In this document: in pieces, positions 28,171 to 37,300 of the stretch
Layout: every line of letters starts with the position of its first letter
Numbering within the stretch: position 1 is the first letter of the stretch
From: Gemmatimonadota bacterium
Lineage (GTDB): Bacteria; Gemmatimonadota; Gemmatimonadetes; Gemmatimonadales; Gemmatimonadaceae
Assembly: GCA_016874035.1 (NCBI GenBank)
Contig: VGVM01000006.1
Coordinates: 1 to 64,000, forward strand
Length of the DNA: 64,000 bases
Direction of reading: 5' to 3'
Translations under genes and position numbers: made by a program
The notes under the pieces: generated by a model
What the model saw: the letters and a program-made list of their open reading frames with translations, nothing else
What the model was told of the DNA's origin: nothing
The model's database searches: none

Positions 28171-29763
28171 ATGACCGGGGCGCGCCGAGGCCTCGGCGGC
28201 GCCGCTGCGGTCGGCGCCGGCATTTTCCTGAGCCGCATCGCCGGCCTGGTACGGCAACGCGTCATCGCGTACTACCTCGGCACCGCCGACGCGGATACGA
28301 TCACCGCGGCACTTCGCATTCCCAACGTGCTCCAGAACCTGCTGGGCGAAGGCGTGCTCTCCGCTTCATTCGTGCCGGCCTACGCTCGACTGCGTGGGGA
28401 AGGACGAAACTCCGATGCCGCCGCACTCGCGCGGCTGACCGCGTCCGCCCTCGCGCTGCTCTGCGCCGCGCTCGTGTTCACCGGAATCCTGCTGGCCCCG
28501 TGGCTCGTGCGGCTGATCGCTCCCGGGTTCGACGACGCCAAGACCGCCGAGACCGTTTCGCTGGTGCGTATCACGTTTCCCGGCATGGGCCTGTTGGTCA
28601 TGTCGGCGTGGTGCCTGGGCGTACAGAATGCGCATCGCAAGTTCTTCCTCTCGTATGCCTCCCCGGTGATCTGGAACGCGGCGATCATCGCCGCGCTCGT
28701 GCTGGCGAGCGCCGGTAGCGATACCGCGGGCGGTATCCGAGGGTTGACGCTGCCGTTTGCGCTGGCGTGGGGCGCCGTCGCCGGGAGCGCGCTGCAGTTC
28801 GCGATCCAACTTCCTGTCGCCGCCCGGCTCATTTCGGTCGCGGGGTCGCCGGATGCGCCCGGCGTACGCACCGCCTTCGCGACCGTTCGCGCCAACTTCG
28901 GGCCCGCCGTGCTCAGCCGTGGTGCCGCGCAGCTCAGTGCGTGGATTGACCAAGCCATCGCGTCGCTGGTGTCGCCGGGAGCGCTGGCCGTCCTGTTCAA
29001 TACGCAGATCATTTCGATGCTGCCCACGTCGCTGTTCGGCATGTCGGTGGCCGCCAGTGAGCTGACCGAGTTGTCGAATACGCGCGGCGCGGATGTCGAA
29101 GCGACGATCCGCGAACGGCTCGGGCCCGGGTTGCGCATGATCGCCGTCCTGGTGATCCCGTCCGCCGTGGCCTTCCTGTTGCTCGGGGACGTGGTCGCTG
29201 GAGGCTTGCTCCGAACGGGTCGATTCAGTGACTCCGACGTGCAGTGGGTCTGGGCGACGCTCGCCGGGAGCGCGGCCGGCTTGCTCGCCGGGACGTTCGG
29301 CCGGCTGTACAGCGCCGCCTGGTTTGCGCTGCATGACACGCGGACGCCGGCGCGGATCGCCGTCGTGCGCGTCACGATATCCGCGGTGCTGGGCGCGGCA
29401 CTTGCCCTCGGCGGTCCGCGGCTCCTTGGAGTGGACGCCAAGTGGGGTGTCGCAGGTATCACGATCGCATCGGGCGTCGCTGCCTGGTGCGAGTATGCGT
29501 TGCTTAAGCGCCGCCTCGACGCCCGTGTTGGCGCCACCGGCATTCCCGCCCGGTTCGTCCTCTCGCTCTGGGCCGCCGCCAGCGCGGCCGCCGCGTTTGC
29601 CTGGCTGGTGCAGGCCGGTGTACCACAAGCACACCCCCTCATTGTCGCGGCCACCGTGCTCGGGGCCTACGGGGCCGCGTATTTCGCCTTGCTCGCGGCG
29701 CTTGGCATTCCCGAGGGTCGGGACCTGCTCCGGCGCTTGACGCGCCGGCTCGCGCCCCGGTAG
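28171..29763 (+). CDS. murJ: Lipid II flippase MurJ
   Basis: MurJ flips the peptidoglycan precursor lipid II across the inner membrane. The 530-residue protein belongs to the MOP superfamily: about 14 hydrophobic segments are visible, and the N-terminus has SRIAGLVRQRVIAYYLG and the conserved LRIPNVLQNLLGEGVLSASFVPAYA block. It starts five bases after bshC. The next gene, uvrC, starts eight bases after the stop. Confidence 0.95.
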   Translation: MTGARRGLGGAAAVGAGIFLSRIAGLVRQRVIAYYLGTADADTITAALRIPNVLQNLLGEGVLSASFVPAYARLRGEGRNSDAAALARLTASALALLCAALVFTGILLAPWLVRLIAPGFDDAKTAETVSLVRITFPGMGLLVMSAWCLGVQNAHRKFFLSYASPVIWNAAIIAALVLASAGSDTAGGIRGLTLPFALAWGAVAGSALQFAIQLPVAARLISVAGSPDAPGVRTAFATVRANFGPAVLSRGAAQLSAWIDQAIASLVSPGALAVLFNTQIISMLPTSLFGMSVAASELTELSNTRGADVEATIRERLGPGLRMIAVLVIPSAVAFLLLGDVVAGGLLRTGRFSDSDVQWVWATLAGSAAGLLAGTFGRLYSAAWFALHDTRTPARIAVVRVTISAVLGAALALGGPRLLGVDAKWGVAGITIASGVAAWCEYALLKRRLDARVGATGIPARFVLSLWAAASAAAAFAWLVQAGVPQAHPLIVAATVLGAYGAAYFALLAALGIPEGRDLLRRLTRRLAPR

Positions 29764-29770
29764 CGCACGC

Positions 29771-31672
29771 ATGCTGAGCGAAGCGGTCGCCGCGTCAACA
29801 CTTCGGCTTCCCGAGGCGCCTGGGGTGTACCTGTGGAAGGCATCGGACGGCGACGTCCTCTACGTCGGCAAGGCGATTCGCCTCAAGTCGCGCGTCCGCA
29901 GCTACGTGACCGGCGAGGCCGCCCAATCGCTGAAGACGCGCGCGCTGATGGAACAGGCGACGGCGCTCGAGACCATCGTGGTCCCCGATGAGCCCAGCGC
30001 GCTGATCCTCGAAGCCAACCTGATCAAGGAGCATCGGCCGCGCTTCAACATCCTGCTGCGAGACGACAAGTCGTATCCGTACGTCAAGGTCACGCTGCAG
30101 GAGGACTTTCCGCGCGTCTTCGTCACGCGTCGCATCACCGACGACGGCGCCAGGTATTTCGGGCCGTATGCGGACGTCGGCGCCATGCGGCGCGCCCTCA
30201 ACGTCGTCAAGCGGCTGTTCACCGTCCGCTCGTGCCGTTACGACATGCCGCGCGAGATGCCGGAGCGCGCGTGCCTCGATTTCTATATCAAGCGGTGCAA
30301 GGGTCCATGCGTGGGGGCCCAGTCCGCACGCGAGTATCAGGCCATGATCGACGAAGTGGTCGCGTTCCTCGCGGGACGAACCGACGACGTGCGCCGCCAA
30401 ATGCGGGCGCGCATGGAGGCAGCGTCCCAGCGGATGGAGTTCGAAACGGCCGGCGAGATTCGCGATGCGCTCCAGCACCTCGACTCCATCGAGGAGCCGA
30501 CGGTCGTTTCCGACGTGGGCGGGGGCGACCGCGATGTTATTGGGTTCGCCCGTGACGGAGCGGACGCCTGCGTTTCGCTGCTCCTGGTGCGCGCCGGCAA
30601 GATGGTCGCGCGTGACCATCAAATGATCGAACACGCGGACGACGCATCGGAGGCGGACATTCTCGGTGCGTACATGGCCGGCGGGTACCGGGCGCGCACC
30701 AACCGCGCGCGCGAAGTGCTGGTGCCGTTCGCATTTCCCGACCTGGCCGCGTTTGTGGCGGCGGTCCCCGACGTGGATGTCCGGGTCCCGCAGCGCGGCG
30801 CCCGGCGCGAGCTGCTCGACATCGCCGAGCAGAACGCGCGGCACCTGCTGGAGGAGTCGCGCCTCGAGACACTCGAAGTGGACGAGCGCGCTGCCGATCC
30901 GGTCTATGAGCTCGGGCGCGAGCTGTCCTTGCAGCGGATCCCACGATCCATGGTGTGCTTCGACAACTCCACCGCTCAGGGTCGCGACAACGTCGGGGCG
31001 GTCGTCTGGTTCGAGAACGGACGACCAAAGCGGTCCGAGTACCGGAGTTTTCGCGTACGCGCAACAGACACGGCTGGCGAGCCAGACGACTTCGCCTCGA
31101 TGCGCGAAGTGGTCGGGCGTTACTTCACCCGCCGCGTTGCCGAGGGCAAGCCACTCCCGGACCTCGTGGTGATTGACGGCGGGAAAGGGCAGCTCAACGC
31201 GGCACTCGAGGCCCTCACCACGGTCGGGCTGGCGCAACTCCCCGTCGCCTCGCTGGCCAAACGGGAGGAAGAGGTGTTCCTTGCCGGCCGCAGCGAACCC
31301 GTCCGGCTGCCGCGCCGCTCCCCGGGTTTGCGCCTGCTCCAGCGCCTGCGCGACGAAACCCACCGCCGCGCTGTGGGATTCAATCGCCAGCGCCGAACCG
31401 CGCGCACGATCACCTCGGCCTTGCTGCAGATTGACGGCATCGGGCCCGCACGGCGCCGGGCGCTGCTGTCCGCCTTCGGCTCGCTCGAGGGCATTCGCGA
31501 CGCCGCCCCTGAGGCGATCGCCGCGCTGCCAGGGTTTTCGGGCGCGCTCGCGGAGCGGGTGAGGGCGGCGCTTGCCGCGGCAGACCCGACGGCGGCCAGT
31601 CCCGACAACTCGCGTCGCGATGCAGATTCCGACGCCTCACCACCCGACCCACCACCTCGCGAACACGAATGA
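29771..31672 (+). CDS. uvrC: UvrABC excinuclease subunit C
   Basis: UvrC makes both incisions in nucleotide excision repair. The 633-residue protein has an N-terminal GIY-YIG nuclease (PGVYLWKASDGDVLYVGKAIRLKSRV at 18-43), the Cys-rich CLDFYIKRCKGPCVG at about 166-180, a UVR motif near residues 205-245, the RNase H-like nuclease containing DGGKGQL near residue 475, and C-terminal helix-hairpin-helix motifs (about 555-615). The last ~30 residues are a Pro/Asp-rich tail. The stop overlaps thrC (ATGA). Confidence 0.96.
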   Translation: MLSEAVAASTLRLPEAPGVYLWKASDGDVLYVGKAIRLKSRVRSYVTGEAAQSLKTRALMEQATALETIVVPDEPSALILEANLIKEHRPRFNILLRDDKSYPYVKVTLQEDFPRVFVTRRITDDGARYFGPYADVGAMRRALNVVKRLFTVRSCRYDMPREMPERACLDFYIKRCKGPCVGAQSAREYQAMIDEVVAFLAGRTDDVRRQMRARMEAASQRMEFETAGEIRDALQHLDSIEEPTVVSDVGGGDRDVIGFARDGADACVSLLLVRAGKMVARDHQMIEHADDASEADILGAYMAGGYRARTNRAREVLVPFAFPDLAAFVAAVPDVDVRVPQRGARRELLDIAEQNARHLLEESRLETLEVDERAADPVYELGRELSLQRIPRSMVCFDNSTAQGRDNVGAVVWFENGRPKRSEYRSFRVRATDTAGEPDDFASMREVVGRYFTRRVAEGKPLPDLVVIDGGKGQLNAALEALTTVGLAQLPVASLAKREEEVFLAGRSEPVRLPRRSPGLRLLQRLRDETHRRAVGFNRQRRTARTITSALLQIDGIGPARRRALLSAFGSLEGIRDAAPEAIAALPGFSGALAERVRAALAAADPTAASPDNSRRDADSDASPPDPPPREHE

Positions 31673-32814
31673 GTGCCTCCTGGACTCTCCACTGCACGGC
31701 CTGCGCGTACACGACCGCTGGCGACCGCTTGGCGTCCTTGTGCCCGGATTGCAGCCAGCCACTCGCGGTACGGCATGCACCCGCGTCGCGAGCGGCAGTG
31801 TCCGCAGCACCAAGCATGTGGCGCTACGAAGCCGTGCTGCCGGTCGCTCCGGGTGAGCATCGGGTAACGCTCGGCGAGGGCATGACGCCGTTGATCGAAC
31901 TCCCGCACCTCTCGCGTTCGGTCGGCGGCGGCCGGTTCTGGGTCAAGGACGAGGGCCTGAATCCCACCGCGAGCTTCAAGGCGCGGGGCCTCTGCATGGC
32001 GATCACGCGCGCCAAGGCAATGAAACTGCCGGGCGTGTGCGTCCCGACAGCGGGCAACGCCGGTATCGCACTGGCTGCGTATGCCGCGGCCGCGCGCATT
32101 CCGGCGCGCGTCTATGCTCCGCGCACGACCCCGCCGCCGATCCTCGGGAGCATCCGCGCGTTTGGCGCGGAACTCGAACTCGTGGATGGGCATATCGGCG
32201 ATGCCGGAAAGGCGACCATGCAATTCGCCAAGGATTCCGGGTTCTTCAACGTTGCGACGGTCCGCGAACCGTACCGCGTCGAAGGCATGAAGACGATGGG
32301 CTACGAGATCGCTGAACAGTTCGGCTGGCAATCGTTGCCGGACGCCATCGTGTATCCGACAGGCGGTGGTGAGGGCACGATCGGGATCTGGAAGGCGTTC
32401 AAGGAAATGGTGGAGTGGGGCTGGCTCCCGCCCCGAATCGCGCTGCCACGAATGGTCATTGCGCAGGCCGCCGGTTGTGCGCCGCTTGTCCGAGCGCTCG
32501 AGGCCGGCTCCGATCGTGCCACCCCGTGGGAGAATCCGATGACGCACGCCAGCGGCCTGCGGGTCCCCGGACCGCTCGGCGACCGCTGGGTACTCCGCAC
32601 GATCCGCGAGAGTAACGGCGGTGCGTTCGCCATCAATGAGGATGCGATTCGCGCTGCCACCTTTGAACTCGCCTCACAGAGCGGCATTGATGCAGCACCT
32701 GAAGGCGGCTGCGGACTCGCGACGGCACGGGCGATGGTGGCCGCGGGCCTCGTCAATCCCGGCGCGAACATCGTCGTCTTCAACACCGGCTCCGGGGCGT
32801 CCTACCGATGGTAG
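31669..32814 (+). CDS. thrC: Threonine synthase
   Basis: ThrC converts O-phosphohomoserine to threonine with pyridoxal phosphate. The 381-residue protein has an N-terminal zinc-ribbon-like part (C9, C12, C25, C28), the PLP lysine K104 in NPTASFKARG, GNAGIALAAYA near residue 127, and YPTGGGEGTIGIWKAF near residue 227. This is the short form found in many bacteria and archaea with a zinc ribbon. It overlaps uvrC by four bases and larC by seven, so it is part of the same transcript. Confidence 0.9.
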   Translation: MSASWTLHCTACAYTTAGDRLASLCPDCSQPLAVRHAPASRAAVSAAPSMWRYEAVLPVAPGEHRVTLGEGMTPLIELPHLSRSVGGGRFWVKDEGLNPTASFKARGLCMAITRAKAMKLPGVCVPTAGNAGIALAAYAAAARIPARVYAPRTTPPPILGSIRAFGAELELVDGHIGDAGKATMQFAKDSGFFNVATVREPYRVEGMKTMGYEIAEQFGWQSLPDAIVYPTGGGEGTIGIWKAFKEMVEWGWLPPRIALPRMVIAQAAGCAPLVRALEAGSDRATPWENPMTHASGLRVPGPLGDRWVLRTIRESNGGAFAINEDAIRAATFELASQSGIDAAPEGGCGLATARAMVAAGLVNPGANIVVFNTGSGASYRW

Positions 32815-34028
32815 GAAGCACCCGCATCGCGATGCTCGACGCGCCAAGTGGTGTCGCCGGCGACATGCTCCTCGGCGCGTTGCTCGACTTGGGACTCGAT
32901 GCCGAATGGCTGGACGGCTTGCCGGCGGCCGTTGGCCTGGAGGGCGTCGTGGTTCGCCGCGAACGCGCCAAGCGCGGCGAGATCGCATGCTGGAAGGTGG
33001 ACTTCGAGATCCCACCCCAGCCGCATGGCCGTCACCTCAAGCACATTGTCGCGATCGTCAACCAGTCGGCGGCGCCCGATGCGGTCAAGACGCGAGCGAT
33101 CGAAGTGTTCCGCTTGCTCACCGAATGCGAAGCCGCTATGCATGGAACCACGGTGGAGCGCGTGCATCTGCACGAAGTCGGAGCCGTTGACGCGATCCTC
33201 GACGTACTTGGATTCGTATGGGGCTTGGAGAAGCTGGGAGTCGAGCGGCTGTACGCTGGACCCCTCGCGCTCGGTGATGGATTCGTCGAATCCGCGCATG
33301 GGCGGATGGCGGTTCCCCCGCCAGCCGTGATCCGGTTGGTCGAGGGCCTGACGGTGACCTCCGGTCCGCCGGATAGCGGGGAACTCACCACGCCGACCGG
33401 CGCCGCGCTGGTGCGCGTCTTGTCGGCCGGCCCGCCACCGCAGGCCTACCGTCCCCTCAAGACCGGGTTCGGCGCGGGAACCAAGGATTTTGCCGGGCGC
33501 GCGAATGCGGTACGCATCACGATCGCCGAGAGCGTCGGGCCCGACGACGAGTTCGTGGACGAACGGTCGGCGGTCGAGCGGTCGGGGGCCGAGACCCGCG
33601 CGGCGACGGTGGTCGCCTGCGACGTGGATGACGCGACCGGTGAGTCGCTCGCGGCCGCCGCCGACGAGCTTCGCCGGGCGGGGGCCCTCGATGTGACGCT
33701 GCTGGCGAACACGATGAAGAAGGGCCGACCTGGCGTCCGGATCGAGGCGGTTGTGCGCGACCACGATGCCGATGCAGTCGAACGGGCGATGTTGCTCCAC
33801 ACACCGACTATCGGCGTACGCCGCTGGACGGTGGTGCGCACCGAGCTCGCTCGCGAGGAACGCACCGTGACGGTTTCGGGCCAGCCCGTGCGGGTCAAGG
33901 TTGCGACCCTGCCTGACGGTGCTCGCCGGGCCAAGGCGGAGTCGGACGATATCGGCAGCGCAGCACGGGCCAGCGGCAGGTCGCGCGAATCGATCGCGGC
34001 GGAGGCGGCCCAAAAGGCCCTGGAGTAG
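32808..34028 (+). CDS. larC: Nickel insertion protein LarC
   Basis: LarC inserts nickel into the pincer cofactor of lactate racemase-type enzymes. The 406-residue protein has the N-terminal LDAPSGVAGDMLLGALLDLG block, a VHLHEVGAVDAILDV motif with histidines near residue 120 and PTGAALVRVL in the middle, then a ferredoxin-like C-terminal domain. In Lactiplantibacillus larC is split by a programmed frameshift; here it is one continuous frame. No larA, larB or larE is nearby. It overlaps thrC by seven bases. Confidence 0.88.
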   Translation: MVGSTRIAMLDAPSGVAGDMLLGALLDLGLDAEWLDGLPAAVGLEGVVVRRERAKRGEIACWKVDFEIPPQPHGRHLKHIVAIVNQSAAPDAVKTRAIEVFRLLTECEAAMHGTTVERVHLHEVGAVDAILDVLGFVWGLEKLGVERLYAGPLALGDGFVESAHGRMAVPPPAVIRLVEGLTVTSGPPDSGELTTPTGAALVRVLSAGPPPQAYRPLKTGFGAGTKDFAGRANAVRITIAESVGPDDEFVDERSAVERSGAETRAATVVACDVDDATGESLAAAADELRRAGALDVTLLANTMKKGRPGVRIEAVVRDHDADAVERAMLLHTPTIGVRRWTVVRTELAREERTVTVSGQPVRVKVATLPDGARRAKAESDDIGSAARASGRSRESIAAEAAQKALE

Positions 34029-34051
34029 CCCCGGCAAGTCCTTGCTGCACA

Positions 34052-34080
34052 TTGCGATCGCCCGTGTCGCCTGACAGATT
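34052..34080 (+). promoter_or_regulatory. Possible promoter of the DUF512 gene
   Basis: TTGCGA (34052-34057) and CAGATT (34075-34080) are 17 bases apart. The predicted start, seven bases after the -10 box, is the A of the ATG at 34087, so the transcript would be leaderless. The -10 box matches only the key A and T positions, so this is a weak call. Confidence 0.3.
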
Positions 34081-34086
34081 ACATGA

Positions 34087-35385
34087 ATGGTACGAGTCGC
34101 CCGCGTAGCGCCAGATTCGATCGCCGCGGAACTCGGGATCACGGCAGGCACCGAACTCACCGCGGTCTCCGGTCGCACGCTCGACGATTTTCTCGATTGG
34201 GAGTTCCTGACCGCCGACGACCGCTTCGAGGTCAGCGCGCGCCTGCCATCCGGCGAGGAGATCATCTACGAGATCGAGCGCGACCCCGGCGACCCGCTGG
34301 GCGTCGAACTCGAACCGCCGACGGTCCGCCGCTGCGCCAACCGCTGTGAGTTCTGCTTCGTCGAAGGGCTTCCCAAAGGCCTGCGTAAGCCCCTGTATAT
34401 CCGCGACGACGATTACCGATTGTCGTTTGCGTACGGCAACTTCGCCACGTTGTCGAACCTGAAGCCGCGCGATGTCGAGCGGATCCTCGAATATCGGTTG
34501 TCGCCGCTGTACGTCTCGGTGCACGCGACCCCGTGGGAGGCCCGCAAGGTCCTGCTCAACAACCCGCGGGTGCCCGACATCCTTGCCCAGCTCAAGACGC
34601 TGGCGGCCGGCGGCATCAAGTTCCATTGCCAGATGGTCGTGGTGCCGGGTCTCAACGACGCCGCCGTGCTCGAGCAGTCGCTCGCTGACCTCTGGGCGTT
34701 CGGCGATGCGGTGATCACCACGGCGCTCGTACCGGTGGGGCTGACGCAGTTCTCGCACTTGTATACGGGTGAGCGCATGACGCCGACGAACGCCGCGGCG
34801 CTGCTGGCCGTGGCCGAACGCTGGGGCGCTCGCGCTCGCGCGGAGCGGGGCACCACGTGGGTGTTCGGATCCGACGAGCTGTACCTGCTGGCTGGCGCCG
34901 AGCTCCCTTCCGCCGATTTCTACGGCGACTTTGACCAGATCGAAAACGGCGTCGGGGCTGTCGCCTCGCTGCGGCAGCGGATCGCCGATGGACTCCCGGA
35001 ACTCCCGCGCGCCGACGGGTTGGAAGTCGGTGTCGTCACGGGGCAGTCCATGGCGCCATTGCTCCCGCCGATCCTCGAACAACTTGCCGCGCAAACAGGA
35101 GCGCGGTTTACGCTGATACCGGTGACCAACTCACTCTTCGGCCCCACCACGACCACGGCTGGGCTGCTGGTGGGTGCCGACATCACCGCGGCCGCGCGGG
35201 GGCGCGAGGAGCTCGACGTTCTCCTGATTCCCGCCGAATCGCTCAATGAGGGCAGTGTGTTTCTCGATGACTCGACGCTTGAGTCGGTGCGGCTCTCGGC
35301 ACCGATGCCGATCTGGCCGTCCTACGACTTCGTGGATGTGCTGGCCAACGGTCAGGAGCTCGCGGTGCGCGAGGCGACCGCATGA
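34087..35385 (+). CDS. DUF512 radical-SAM-like protein with PDZ-like N-terminus
   Basis: The 432-residue protein starts with a short PDZ-like domain (about 1-60), then a cysteine cluster C83-x3-C87-x2-C90 (CANRCEFC), which resembles the iron-sulfur site of radical-SAM enzymes, in a region followed by KPLYIRDDDYRLSF. The remainder is the DUF512 domain. This family is widely conserved, often near der, but its substrate is unknown. It starts 58 bases after larC and overlaps der by four bases, as if linked to ribosome assembly. Confidence 0.78.
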   Translation: MVRVARVAPDSIAAELGITAGTELTAVSGRTLDDFLDWEFLTADDRFEVSARLPSGEEIIYEIERDPGDPLGVELEPPTVRRCANRCEFCFVEGLPKGLRKPLYIRDDDYRLSFAYGNFATLSNLKPRDVERILEYRLSPLYVSVHATPWEARKVLLNNPRVPDILAQLKTLAAGGIKFHCQMVVVPGLNDAAVLEQSLADLWAFGDAVITTALVPVGLTQFSHLYTGERMTPTNAAALLAVAERWGARARAERGTTWVFGSDELYLLAGAELPSADFYGDFDQIENGVGAVASLRQRIADGLPELPRADGLEVGVVTGQSMAPLLPPILEQLAAQTGARFTLIPVTNSLFGPTTTTAGLLVGADITAAARGREELDVLLIPAESLNEGSVFLDDSTLESVRLSAPMPIWPSYDFVDVLANGQELAVREATA

Positions 35386-36692
35386 GCCGCCCGGTTGTCG
35401 CCCTGGTCGGACGGCCAAACGTCGGCAAGTCGTCGCTGTTCAATCGAATCGTCGGGACCGACTCGGCGATCGTGAGCGAGGAAGCGGGCACGACACGCGA
35501 TCGACATTTCGCCGCGGCTGAGTGGGGAGGCCGCTCGTTCTGGCTCGTGGACACGGGGGGCATCCTCGACGGCGCCGCACCGGGTTCGCTGGACGCCGAA
35601 GTGCGACGACAGGTGGATGTCGCGATCGGCGAAGCCGACCTGCTGCTCCTCGTGCTCGATGCCGCCACTGGACTTCACCCCGCCGATCGCGACATCGTGG
35701 CCGCGCTTCGCAGTTCGGGGAAACCGTGGATCGTCGTGGCGAACAAGGTGGACGACCCCCGGAACACCGACTTCTACGAGCTCTACAACCTCGGGGCGGG
35801 GGATCCCTACCCGGTTTCGGCGCTCAACGGCAAGAACTCCGGCGACCTGCTCGATGTGCTGGTGGCCCAATTGCCGCCGGCGACGGCGGGCGAGGATGCC
35901 GACGCCCTGCGCGTGGCCGTGATCGGGCGCCCGAATGTCGGCAAGTCGTCGCTGATCAATCGGCTGCTGGGCGAGGAACGGCTGGTCGTGTCTGAAATCG
36001 CCGGAACGACGCGGGACGCGATCGACACGCCGATGACCTACCATGGGCAGCCGCTGATCTTCGTGGACACCGCGGGCCTGCGCCGCCAAGCGAAGGTGGA
36101 CGAGGGCGTCGAGTTCTATTCCGCCCTCCGCACGCGTCGGGCGATCGAACGCGCGGACATCTGTGTGCTGGTCATCGACGCGATCGAGGAGCTGCATAAC
36201 CAGGACCTGAAGATCGCGGCGCTCGCCTGGGACGCCGGTCGCGGGCTGATTGTCGTCGTGAACAAGTGGGATGTGAAGGAAAAGGGCGACAAGACCGCCG
36301 CCCATTTCGAGCGCGACTGTGCCGAAAAAGCGCCGTTCCTCGGGTTCGTGCCGTTCCTGTTCATCAGTGCACGCACGGGGCAACGCGTCGCGAAGGTCCT
36401 CGACGCGATCCTGACCGTACACGCCGAGCGGCACAAGCGGATCTCGACCTCGGAGGTCAACGACGGGCTGGGCGAGCTGCTCGCGCGCCTGCAGCCGCCG
36501 CAAGCTGCTGGGCACGAGGTTCGCCTCAACTATGCGACGCAGGTGAACGCGGTGCCGCCCTCCATCGCGGTGTTCGGGAACCATCCGGAACTCGTCGCCG
36601 AGCACTACGTGCGATACCTGCACAACGGGTTTCGAGAACGCTGGGGCTTCAGCGGGAATCCGCTGCGCATCCTGCTCCGGAAGAAGTCGTGA
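35382..36692 (+). CDS. der: GTPase Der (EngA)
   Basis: Der is a double GTPase needed for 50S ribosome assembly. The 436-residue protein has two G domains in tandem: G1 motifs GRPNVGKSS near residues 10-18 and again near 184-192, each followed by DTGG or DTAG and an NKxD motif (NKVD, NKWD), then a KH-like C-terminal domain. ATG overlaps the DUF512 stop. plsY follows with a GTGA overlap. Confidence 0.97.
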   Translation: MSRPVVALVGRPNVGKSSLFNRIVGTDSAIVSEEAGTTRDRHFAAAEWGGRSFWLVDTGGILDGAAPGSLDAEVRRQVDVAIGEADLLLLVLDAATGLHPADRDIVAALRSSGKPWIVVANKVDDPRNTDFYELYNLGAGDPYPVSALNGKNSGDLLDVLVAQLPPATAGEDADALRVAVIGRPNVGKSSLINRLLGEERLVVSEIAGTTRDAIDTPMTYHGQPLIFVDTAGLRRQAKVDEGVEFYSALRTRRAIERADICVLVIDAIEELHNQDLKIAALAWDAGRGLIVVVNKWDVKEKGDKTAAHFERDCAEKAPFLGFVPFLFISARTGQRVAKVLDAILTVHAERHKRISTSEVNDGLGELLARLQPPQAAGHEVRLNYATQVNAVPPSIAVFGNHPELVAEHYVRYLHNGFRERWGFSGNPLRILLRKKS

Positions 36693-37300
36693 GCGACTTC
36701 CCGTGGGTTGCGGTCCTCGTCGCGTACGCTGTGGGCTCGATCCCGACGGCATACATCGCCGGTCGCGCGCTCAAGGGTGTGGACCTCCGGACCGTGGGTT
36801 CCGGCAACCTGGGCGCCACGAACGTGTATCGTGAGCTTGGCACGTGGCCGGCGCTCGCCGTCCTCTTTGCGGACGCGGCGAAGGGCGCGCTGCCCATCCT
36901 GCTCTTCCGACACAGCGCGGTTGGGGAACTCCAGCAGCTCGCGCTGGCCGCCGCGGCGATCCTGGGACATGCGAAGCCGGCATTCCTCGGTTGGAGGGGC
37001 GGCGGTAAGGGGGTCGCGACCACGGCGGGGGCTTTTGCCGCGATCGCACCAATCCCTCTCGTCGGCGCTCTGGTGGCGTTTTCGCTGGCCGTCGGCCTGA
37101 CGCGCTGGATCTCGCTCGGGTCCATGGTCGGCGCCACGGTGCTGCCGTTGCTGCTCTACTTCGAGCGCGGCGGCACCGAACTGACCGGTGGCGCCGCGAC
37201 CATTGGCGCGTTCGTCATCTGGCTCCACCGCGCCAACATCCGCCGGATCATCGCCGGCACCGAGCCGCGGTTCACGACTCCCGGGAGCGCGAAACCATGA
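36689..37300 (+). CDS. plsY: Acyl-phosphate:glycerol-3-phosphate acyltransferase PlsY
   Basis: PlsY makes lysophosphatidic acid from acyl-phosphate and glycerol 3-phosphate at the inner membrane. The 203-residue protein has about five membrane segments and the three PlsY motifs: GSIPTAYI plus GSGNLGATNVYR near residues 14-47, HAKPAFLGWRGGGKGVAT near residue 92-109, and LHRANIRRIIAGTE near the C-terminus. GTG at 36689 overlaps the der stop; the open frame upstream is only a shadow of der. gpsA, which supplies its substrate, follows with an ATGA overlap. Confidence 0.94.
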   Translation: MSDFPWVAVLVAYAVGSIPTAYIAGRALKGVDLRTVGSGNLGATNVYRELGTWPALAVLFADAAKGALPILLFRHSAVGELQQLALAAAAILGHAKPAFLGWRGGGKGVATTAGAFAAIAPIPLVGALVAFSLAVGLTRWISLGSMVGATVLPLLLYFERGGTELTGGAATIGAFVIWLHRANIRRIIAGTEPRFTTPGSAKP

